The notes beneath the pieces are model-generated. The model saw only the letters and a program-made list of their open reading frames with translations, searched no databases and was not told where the DNA came from. Shown here in pieces: positions 1-5,079 of a stretch of 6,058 nucleotides of DNA. Source of the DNA: an uncultured Rhodospirillaceae bacterium (GTDB lineage Bacteria; Pseudomonadota; Alphaproteobacteria; Thalassobaculales; Thalassobaculaceae). The first letter of the stretch is position 1. Each line of letters begins with the position of its first letter. The stretch spans positions 1 to 6,058 of the forward strand of contig CALAHL010000256.1 of NCBI GenBank assembly GCA_937891725.1, in the 5' to 3' direction. Position numbers and translations under genes: made by a program.

Positions 1-685
1 CCGGTACGGTCAGCCCGAACACGCCCATCTCGCCCATGCTTTCGACCACCGAGAGCGGAATCAACTCATCCCGCAAATGCCACTCATGCGCGTGGGGTTC
101 GACTGCGTCGGCGGCGAACCGGCGGAACTGGTCCCGCACCATGCTCAAGGTCTCGTCGAGCCCGTGATGGCCGAACGCATCGGCATCGCCGCCCTGGAGT
201 GCCTCCGCCAGACGGCCCGCCAAGGCTTCGGTTGCCTCGGGTCCGGTGGCGGCGCGCTGAAAGTCCCGAACATCCTGGGTCTGCAACGGCGCAAGGTCCG
301 ACTCGGCCAGCCCAAGATCATGGGGACGCACGGTTTCAGTCTGCGCCATCGGCAGCCCGCCCGCCGCCTGGGCCGCGTATTCCGCCACGATCCGGTCTAA
401 AATTAGCTTTTCAGTTTCACCGAAACGCCCGCTGTCTCTGAGATCGGCGCCCCAGGCGATCGAGCGGCGCACCGCCTCCACCGTGGTCGCCAACCAGGCA
501 AAGCCATGGGCCGCGACCTGTTCGCGCTCCAACAAGGCGGCGTCGACCCGACCGTCCCGCAGCACCCGTGCGGACAGGCGCTCCTTCGCGGTATCCCGGA
601 TGTGCTCCAAACGCTCAAGAATGATCGCATGAAAACCAATAGGATCAGCTGGCTGTTCCGCTTTGTTGATAGATTGAGTGGACAT
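1..685 (-). CDS. mcd: (2S)-methylsuccinyl-CoA dehydrogenase, N-terminal part (cut by window edge)
   Basis: This reading frame runs open from an ATG at 685 to the window edge, giving 228 residues of a protein that is normally about 550 residues. Mcd is an FAD-dependent acyl-CoA dehydrogenase that oxidises (2S)-methylsuccinyl-CoA to mesaconyl-CoA in the ethylmalonyl-CoA pathway of acetyl-CoA assimilation, passing electrons to electron-transfer flavoprotein in the cytoplasm. Two things point to Mcd rather than an ordinary acyl-CoA dehydrogenase. First, a helical N-terminal extension of about 175 residues precedes the dehydrogenase fold, a known peculiarity of Mcd. Second, the stretch at residues 197-210 (EPHAHEWHLRDELIP) and the following GVFGLTVP look like the start of the Mcd acyl-CoA dehydrogenase N-domain. 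The catalytic and FAD-binding parts lie outside the window. The start is supported by GGAG (CTCC on the plus strand at 692-695) six bases upstream. It is divergent from the J-domain gene. The family call rests on recognition, not on a database search. Confidence 0.88.
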   Translation of the reverse strand, partial: MSTQSINKAEQPADPIGFHAIILERLEHIRDTAKERLSARVLRDGRVDAALLEREQVAAHGFAWLATTVEAVRRSIAWGADLRDSGRFGETEKLILDRIVAEYAAQAAGGLPMAQTETVRPHDLGLAESDLAPLQTQDVRDFQRAATGPEATEALAGRLAEALQGGDADAFGHHGLDETLSMVRDQFRRFAADAVEPHAHEWHLRDELIPLSVVESMGEMGVFGLTVP

Positions 686-943
686 GACAGGCTCCGGTGG
701 GAAACGAGATCTTGACAGGGAACATGGGCCGATCAGCTACAGGCGTCCAGCACGAATAGCGAGAAAACAGATGGATTTAGGGTGGTATGGTTAATGTTAT
801 TTAAGAGATTGGTGCCGTCGCGTAATGGTTTGTTAGGATCGTAACTGCAAAATAGGTTCGGTTGCCCGACCTCGCAGGGTATGCTACCAAAAAAATCTAG
901 ATATCGATGTGCAATTCGCACTTTTACCAAATCTGGTGGTTTG
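686..943. promoter_or_regulatory. Divergent, AT-rich intergenic region between mcd and the J-domain gene
   Basis: These 258 bases separate two genes that point away from each other, so promoters for both should lie here. From about 755 to 935 the DNA is clearly richer in A/T than the surrounding genes, including a run of seven A at 888-894. I could not find a convincing sigma70 pair on either strand: TTGACA occurs at 712-717 on the plus strand but has no good -10 partner. Possible protein-binding sites are an inverted repeat GTGC-N5-GCAC at 909-921, a TTTGCA-type half site on the minus strand near 846-853, and a 12-base string at 814-825 that recurs upstream of the ACT gene. All of these are inferences. 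No credible gene is seen inside the region. Confidence 0.5.
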
Positions 944-1678
944 ATGCCTGACGACTCTTTCCCAGCGAAAACCGCCCCCAGCGACAGCGCCCAGGCCTCA
1001 TCCAGCGCGCGCAACCCGGTTGCCTCGTCGGCCGGTCAGTCCCATGTGGTGCCGTGTTCAAGCGCCTTTCGCGATCGGGTGCTTGCCCTGGCCGAACGCC
1101 AGCGGGTCAGCCCGGCCGATCTGGCCCGCTCCGTTCTCCTGCTGATCCCGCGCGGTCGCATCGCCAAGCATTTGGATCCCGGTGAGCCGGCCTCACAGGA
1201 CCGGGAGGAGGTGCGCCTGCAGAGCGGAGCGTCCGCCGGTCGGGTTTTGCGCCGCAAGCCCCGCCTTCAGATGCGCCTGCCGAAACCGGCCGTCGGCCAG
1301 CCCTATGACAACACTCTGCTGCGAAAGGCGCTGGCTTTGGCGCTTTCGATGGCCGATGGCCAGTCCGAGCTGGCGGTTATGACCGAGGCCGACCGGAAGG
1401 CCGAGCAGGTGGTCGAGCAGGCCCGGGATAAGCTGGCGGAAGAGAATGAGGAACTGCGTCGTCTGGCCGCAGACCTTGCCATGCCGGTGTTGGCGCGGGG
1501 CATAACCGGTCGGGCCGATGCACTGTTTGTGCTGGGATTCCCGCCGTCCGCCGTTCCTGACCAGTCCACGATCAAGCAGCGCTGGCGGCGGCTGGCTCGG
1601 ATTTACCATCCGGACTCCCCATTCGGCGATCATGAACGGATGACACAACTGAATGCCGCTGCGGAACGGCTGGTCTGA
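944..1678 (+). CDS. J-domain (DnaJ-like) protein with C-terminal J domain and coiled coil
   Basis: The gene codes for 244 residues. The J-domain signature is at the very C terminus: residues 191-244 carry a helix I-like start (ADALFVLGF), a basic helix II (KQRWRRLARIYHPD), the HPD triad at 222-224 and a helix III-like end (LNAAAERLV). J domains use HPD to stimulate the ATPase of Hsp70 (DnaK). Helix IV and the Gly/Phe, zinc-finger and C-terminal domains of true DnaJ are absent, so this is a specialised J protein and not the housekeeping chaperone. Residues 150-178 are rich in heptad-spaced Leu, Glu, Lys and Arg and probably form a coiled coil. Residues 42-69 look like two helices joined by a short turn, resembling ribbon-helix-helix proteins (inference). 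Residues 1-35 are Ala/Ser/Pro rich and probably disordered. ATG 944 is chosen because GGTGG lies just before it and the upstream extension to ATG 881 reads through AT-rich, non-coding-looking DNA. The partner and cellular role are unknown. Confidence 0.82.
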   Translation: MPDDSFPAKTAPSDSAQASSSARNPVASSAGQSHVVPCSSAFRDRVLALAERQRVSPADLARSVLLLIPRGRIAKHLDPGEPASQDREEVRLQSGASAGRVLRRKPRLQMRLPKPAVGQPYDNTLLRKALALALSMADGQSELAVMTEADRKAEQVVEQARDKLAEENEELRRLAADLAMPVLARGITGRADALFVLGFPPSAVPDQSTIKQRWRRLARIYHPDSPFGDHERMTQLNAAAERLV

Positions 1679-1710
1679 GATTTTACGCTGAAACCCGTTT
1701 CACAAGGTGA

Positions 1711-1740
1711 TTGACGACCGGCTTTCCCGTCGCGTAATAA
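1711..1740 (+). promoter_or_regulatory. Putative sigma70-like promoter of the ACT-domain gene
   Basis: TTGACG at 1711-1716 (five of six bases match the -35 consensus) is followed after 18 bases by TAATAA at 1735-1740 (-10-like), in an AT-rich patch within GC-rich DNA. Transcription would begin near 1747-1749, giving a leader of about 120 bases before the ACT gene. This suggests that the ACT gene is transcribed separately from the J-domain gene upstream, although read-through cannot be excluded since no T-run terminator is seen between them. Confidence 0.5.
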
Positions 1741-1771
1741 TATTACCCATGATGCAAGATCTCTCCACGGC

Positions 1772-1843
1772 GCGGCTTGGCCGCCAGGGCACGCGAATTA
1801 GCGGCCCGGTCCTCTCAGAGGGCCGGGAAATCGCTAACCGTGT
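1772..1843 (+). promoter_or_regulatory. Folded 5' leader with a long imperfect hairpin
   Basis: A small hairpin (GCGGC 1772-1776 with GCCGC 1780-1784) is followed by a much larger one. In the large stem, ACGCG 1791-1795 pairs with CGTGT 1839-1843, TTAGCG 1798-1803 with CGCTAA 1832-1837, and CCCGGTCCT 1805-1813 with AGGGCCGGG 1819-1827 (one G-U pair), leaving a five-base loop. No U-run follows, so it does not look like a classical Rho-independent terminator. It ends 24 bases before the start codon and leaves the AAGGAG ribosome-binding site (1855-1860) free in this fold. It may stabilise the mRNA, act as a cis-regulatory element, or mark the end of the upstream J-gene transcript. No known riboswitch class is recognised. 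Confidence 0.45.
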
Positions 1844-1867
1844 TTCCACGCCGCAAGGAGAGATCTC

Positions 1868-2212
1868 ATGCGCGCCGACCGTTTGACCGCGTCGCCGGTC
1901 CCGTCCGTTCCGAGTTCCGCATATCAGTCTTCGTCAAACCAGCACACTCCTGTGCCGGACCCTGTTGCCTGTTTCTCGATCCAGGCTTTGGCCGAGCCGA
2001 CCGTGATGCCCCGGGTGCTTGAGCTGTTCGCCAAGCGCGGCCTGATCCCGTCCCGCTGGCATTCCGATCTGGGCGGACGCCGCCAGGACGAGTTGACCAT
2101 CGATTTCCAGGTCTCCGGTCTGCCGCGGGACAAGGCTGAGCTGATCGCCCACGCGATCCGCCAGTTCGTCTCGGTCAGCAGTGTCCTGACCAGCGAAAAG
2201 CTGTACGCCTGA
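1868..2212 (+). CDS. Small stand-alone ACT-domain-like protein
   Basis: This 114-residue protein has a disordered Ser/Pro-rich N terminus (about residues 1-32) and then one compact domain that reads as the beta-alpha-beta-beta-alpha-beta pattern of ACT domains. I assign strand 1 to ACFSIQAL (34-41), helix 1 to TVMPRVLELFAKRGL (45-59), strand 2 to PSRWHS, strand 3 to DELTIDFQVSG, helix 2 to DKAELIAHAIRQFV and strand 4 to VSSVLTSEK. The stretch MPRVLELFAKRGL resembles the corresponding helix in the small regulatory subunit of acetolactate synthase (IlvH/IlvN). ACT domains usually bind amino acids and control a partner enzyme. No catalytic domain is attached and no acetolactate synthase gene lies beside it, so its partner is unknown and a role in branched-chain amino acid control is only a guess. 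AAGGAG at 1855-1860, seven bases before the ATG, strongly supports the start. It converges with the minus-strand gene at 2279. Confidence 0.75.
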   Translation: MRADRLTASPVPSVPSSAYQSSSNQHTPVPDPVACFSIQALAEPTVMPRVLELFAKRGLIPSRWHSDLGGRRQDELTIDFQVSGLPRDKAELIAHAIRQFVSVSSVLTSEKLYA

Positions 2213-2226
2213 TCCGTTGACCCGTC

Positions 2227-2265
2227 GGTCCTGTCATCCGGGTGTTATCGCCGGCTGGCAGGACC
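2227..2265. terminator. Hairpin in the convergent gap, possible bidirectional terminator
   Basis: GGTCCTG at 2227-2233 pairs perfectly with CAGGACC at 2259-2265. Inside it CCGG 2238-2241 can pair with CCGG 2251-2254 around a nine-base loop. It fills the 66-base gap between two convergent genes, where a terminator acting on both strands is expected. There is no T-run on either side, so termination may depend on Rho or be inefficient; the structure itself is seen, its function is inferred. Confidence 0.45.
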
Positions 2266-2278
2266 ACGTGATCCGGCT

Positions 2279-3151
2279 CTAGCGGAGAAACCGGCTTTCG
2301 TCCCGTTTCACCCGGTCCATGCCCTGCAGGCGGAAAATCTCGTCGACCGGGACGATGGCTTGGTCGACGCCTTGGATTCCACCGTCCTTCAGGATCTGGG
2401 CGAACACCTGCTGCATGGCGGTGACCGCAGCACGGATTGCATGATTGCCCCAGATCGCGATGGCGATCTTTCCGAGTGCTTTCATGCGGGCGATTGTGAA
2501 ATCCGGATAGGCGGTCGGCACCACCACGATCGGGACCGGATTGTCCCAGGCCCGAATGAAGCTCTCGACCTCGTCGGGCGTCTTTTGCTTCGAATGGATC
2601 AGGATCATGTCGGCGCCGGCCTCGCAATACGCCGCCGAGCGGGAAAGCGCCTCGTCCTGTCCGAGTCCGGCGATCAGCGCCTCGCACCGGGCGATGACCA
2701 GCAGGTCGGGATCCCGGCGGGTGGCGCAGGCGGCCTCGATCTTGCCCTGGAATTCCGCGACGCGCAGGAGATCCTGACGGCCGCCGGCGATCAGGCTGGT
2801 CACCTTCGGAAAGGCCTTGTCTTCGATCACCACGGCGGCCGCCCCGGCGCGCTCATACTGTTCGATCGCGTGGATCACATTGATCGCGTTGCCGAACCCG
2901 GTGTCGATATCGGCGACAACCGGCAGATCGCTGGCCTGGACCATCGCGGCCATGGTCTCCAGATGCTGGGTCATCGATACCAGGCTGACATCCGGCAGCC
3001 CCAGCGAAGCCGACAGTTCGAACCCGCTGGCCCAGATGCCATCGAACCCGGCCTCCGCCGCAAGCCTTGCGGACAGGGGGCTGTGCCCTGCCATCACCTG
3101 GACAAGACCGCGCTCGGCGATCCGGTTCTTGAGAAGTCTGCCCTTGCTCAT
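2279..3151 (-). CDS. pphA: Phosphonopyruvate hydrolase-like protein (PEP mutase/isocitrate lyase superfamily)
   Basis: The protein has 290 residues, the expected length for the PEP mutase/phosphonopyruvate hydrolase group, which forms (beta/alpha)8 barrels using Mg2+. Motifs are seen in order: SGFELSASLGLPD (42-54), the Mg2+-binding DIDTGFGN (81-88), the gating-loop motif EDKAFPKVTSL (110-120), IARCEALIAGLG (153-164), ILIHSKQKTPDE (183-194) and WGNHAIRAAV (234-243). From memory of the family, Asp54, Asp81, Asp83, Glu110, Lys116, Arg155 and His186 match catalytic or ligand residues of Mytilus PEP mutase with a shift of four. Position 118 is Thr, as in Variovorax phosphonopyruvate hydrolase, where the mutase has Asn122. 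The expected reaction is therefore hydrolysis of 3-phosphonopyruvate to pyruvate and phosphate, with C-P bond cleavage. A mutase or lyase activity on another 2-oxo acid remains possible. ATG 3151 is preferred over an upstream start at 3229 because GGAG precedes it by seven bases and the family begins here. It lies 124 bases downstream of hyuB on the same strand. No phosphonoalanine aminotransferase or phosphonate transporter is in view. Confidence 0.78.
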   Translation of the reverse strand: MSKGRLLKNRIAERGLVQVMAGHSPLSARLAAEAGFDGIWASGFELSASLGLPDVSLVSMTQHLETMAAMVQASDLPVVADIDTGFGNAINVIHAIEQYERAGAAAVVIEDKAFPKVTSLIAGGRQDLLRVAEFQGKIEAACATRRDPDLLVIARCEALIAGLGQDEALSRSAAYCEAGADMILIHSKQKTPDEVESFIRAWDNPVPIVVVPTAYPDFTIARMKALGKIAIAIWGNHAIRAAVTAMQQVFAQILKDGGIQGVDQAIVPVDEIFRLQGMDRVKRDESRFLR

Positions 3152-3275
3152 CGCATTCTCCGCCCACGGGTCTGATCGGTCATGCCCGTCGCGGCGCATC
3201 CGGACCTCGGGGAATGCCGCAACCGACAATACGGACCAGCCTAGACCCCCGATATCGGCACCGGCAACTGGGTGC
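3152..3275 (-). other. Intergenic region between hyuB and the phosphonopyruvate hydrolase-like gene
   Basis: This gap contains a perfect 10-base palindrome CCGATATCGG (3249-3258) and a short inverted repeat, GGCACC 3257-3262 with GGTGCC 3271-3276, which abuts the hyuB stop codon. No T-run follows on the minus strand, so a terminator is not convincing. The palindrome could be an operator for the downstream gene. I see no clear -35/-10 pair. The gap is long enough for an independent promoter, but co-transcription with hyuAB is equally possible. Confidence 0.35.
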
Positions 3276-5069
3276 CTACCCGCCCCGCAGGGCCGCCGTG
3301 GCCGCGTGATCGACGGCTCCCAGGTCGGAGGCCGGATCGTCTGGATCGCCCGTCAGCACCACCCCGTAGGAGTCGCGCGCCGCCTCGGTCGAGACCAGCC
3401 CGCCGCGCCAGTCGCGCCAGACCTCCTCGACCGGACGGGTTTTCGGATCGCCCCAGCCGCCGCCGCCGGGCGAGGTCGCGATCAGCTTGCTGGCCGGGAG
3501 CCTGCGGAGTCCGAATTTCGGTGCCAGGGTGCGCGGCGCGCCCTCGGATTCGATATGCATCTCGCCGGCCGCCCCCCAGGCACCGCCCGCGACCCCGAAA
3601 CCGGTCTGGTAGCGCAGGCCCTCGCCCCGGAAGGAATAGAGTGCCGGGGTGCTGACCTCGGCTTCATAATTGGCGCCGGTCCCGCCGCGCCACCGCCCGG
3701 CCCCGCCGCCGTCGATGCGAAGTTCCTGGCGGGCGAACCGGACCGGATAGAGCCGCTCATAGGTCTCGACATTGGAGATCGTCAACCCGCCCAGGGTGCA
3801 GAGGTGGCCGATCTGGTTGAAGCCGTCGCGGCCGTCTACGGCACCCGCTCCGGCGGCCGCCAGACCGTGATAGAAGACATAGGCTCGTCCGGGATCGTCA
3901 TCGGTCGCTCCCATGGGTCCGGAGGTGACGCCGAAGATGTTCTTCGCCCAACCGGCGCAGGCCCGTTTGGGTGCCGCCTGATTGAGCGCGCGCCAGACTG
4001 CATGGATGATCTCATGCGCCACGAACACCGTGTCCATGGTGGTGGCGGCCCCCTCGGTCGCATTCACGATGCTGCCCTTCGGCGCGCGGATCTCGATCGT
4101 CGAGAAGGTCCCCTCATTGCGCGGAATCGCGGGATCGAAGAACGAAGCGAAGGCGGTGTAGACCGCCGAATGGGTGTTCGCGACCGTCGAGTTCTTGAAC
4201 CCCGCGATCTGTGGGTCGGTACCCGCGAAATCCACCACCGCCCGGCCGTCCTTTACGGTGACGGCGACCCGGACCCAGATATCGCGCAGCTCGAAACAGT
4301 CGTTGTCGGTGCGGTCCTCGCCCAAATAGACCCCGTCCGGCAGCTCCGCGATCGCCGCACTCATGCGGGAGGCGGCATGGTCCAGAATGCCTTGGAAGTA
4401 ACCTATGGCAGTGTCGACGCCCAGTTCCTCGACCAGGGCCGCCACCTGCTCGGCACCGATTCGGGTCGAACCCAGCATGGCGCCGAGATCGCCTTCCAGA
4501 AGGTCCGGAGTCCGGGTGTTGAGCATCAGCAGCTTCCACAGATCCCGGCGGGTCTTGCCGGCCTCGATCAGCTTGAGCACAGGCAGTCGGACGCCTTCAT
4601 GCCAGACTTCGGTCGCTTCCGGATTGTAGGTTCCGGCAGCCCCGCCGCCGATATCGGACTGATGGGCCCGGTTGCAGACGAACGACACCAGGTGGTTCTC
4701 GACGAAGACCGGCCGCGCGATCACCCAGTCGGGCAGATGGTTGCCGCCAGCCTGCCAGGGATCGTTCAGCAGGAACACGTCGCCGTCGTCAATACTGTCT
4801 GCGAAATCGGTCAGCACCGCGCGCACCGCGAACCCGCCGCCGCCTGTGTGGATCGGAATGCCGTCCGCCTGCGCCGTCACCCGTCCGTCCGGCCCGGCGA
4901 TGAAGCAGGAAAAATCATGGGCCTGGCTGAAGATCGGGCTGCGGGCGGTCCGGACCATCACATGACCCATCTGCTGCGAGATGTGGTCCAGCCGGTTCTG
5001 GGTCAGGGCCAGCAGGATCGGATCGTTTGCCCGGTCGGTGGGGCTGTTGTTTGGGGGCGTCGGCATCAT
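3276..5069 (-). CDS. hyuB: Hydantoinase B/oxoprolinase family protein (HyuB)
   Basis: The protein has 597 residues, a normal full length for the hydantoinase B (N-methylhydantoinase B/5-oxoprolinase C-terminal half) family. Family hallmarks are the N-terminal helix with VMVRTARSPIFSQAHDFSC (37-55), IPIHTGG (71-77), LNDPWQAGGNHLPDW (101-115) and NRAHQSDIGG (133-142), whose His and Asp residues are candidate metal ligands. Near the C terminus it has GGGAGRWRGGTG (454-465) and the glycine-rich TSPGGGGWGDP (532-542). HyuB pairs with HyuA to form a cytoplasmic enzyme that hydrolyses or carboxylates a cyclic amide or ketone at the cost of ATP. The substrate (hydantoin, 5-oxoproline, acetophenone-like or other) cannot be read from the sequence. 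Two adjacent ATG codons (5069 and 5066) are possible starts. AGGAGG lies four bases from the first and seven from the second, so the second may be used as well or instead. The first overlaps the hyuA stop as ATGA, which implies translational coupling. No frameshift or missing motif is seen. Confidence 0.92.
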   Translation of the reverse strand: MMPTPPNNSPTDRANDPILLALTQNRLDHISQQMGHVMVRTARSPIFSQAHDFSCFIAGPDGRVTAQADGIPIHTGGGGFAVRAVLTDFADSIDDGDVFLLNDPWQAGGNHLPDWVIARPVFVENHLVSFVCNRAHQSDIGGGAAGTYNPEATEVWHEGVRLPVLKLIEAGKTRRDLWKLLMLNTRTPDLLEGDLGAMLGSTRIGAEQVAALVEELGVDTAIGYFQGILDHAASRMSAAIAELPDGVYLGEDRTDNDCFELRDIWVRVAVTVKDGRAVVDFAGTDPQIAGFKNSTVANTHSAVYTAFASFFDPAIPRNEGTFSTIEIRAPKGSIVNATEGAATTMDTVFVAHEIIHAVWRALNQAAPKRACAGWAKNIFGVTSGPMGATDDDPGRAYVFYHGLAAAGAGAVDGRDGFNQIGHLCTLGGLTISNVETYERLYPVRFARQELRIDGGGAGRWRGGTGANYEAEVSTPALYSFRGEGLRYQTGFGVAGGAWGAAGEMHIESEGAPRTLAPKFGLRRLPASKLIATSPGGGGWGDPKTRPVEEVWRDWRGGLVSTEAARDSYGVVLTGDPDDPASDLGAVDHAATAALRGG

Positions 5070-5079
5070 GCGGCCTCCT
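5064..5079 (-). promoter_or_regulatory. Strong ribosome-binding site and ATGA overlap at the hyuA/hyuB junction
   Basis: On the minus strand AGGAGG (plus-strand CCTCCT 5074-5079) lies inside the last codons of hyuA, directly before tandem ATG codons. The first ATG shares ATGA with the hyuA TGA stop (5069-5066). The arrangement supports stoichiometric, coupled translation of the two subunits. Spacing favours the second ATG (seven bases) over the first (four bases). Confidence 0.75.

Noticed and set aside
77..639. Several short frames on both strands over the start of the window
   Set aside because: All lie over mcd, whose uninterrupted 228-codon frame carries recognisable dehydrogenase motifs.
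881..943. Upstream extension of the J-domain protein to ATG 881
   Set aside because: The added 21 residues come from AT-rich DNA unlike the gene, and ATG 944 has a GGTGG sequence next to it. Not fully excluded.
733..1014. A 93-codon minus-strand frame covering the mcd/J-gene intergenic region
   Set aside because: It would start at a TTG inside the J-domain gene and cross the AT-rich promoter region, and it has no recognisable domain.
2360..3175. A 271-codon open frame on the plus strand
   Set aside because: It is antisense to the PEP mutase-superfamily gene, is rich in His, Arg, Asp and Gly as antisense shadows are, and shows no motif.
3152..3229. Upstream extension of the phosphonopyruvate hydrolase-like protein to 3229
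   Set aside because: ATG 3151 has a good GGAG site and gives the usual length and N terminus of the family. The 26 extra residues show no conserved feature.
4648..4657. Second copy of CCGATATCGG inside hyuB
   Set aside because: It encodes part of the conserved SDIGG motif, so protein conservation explains it.
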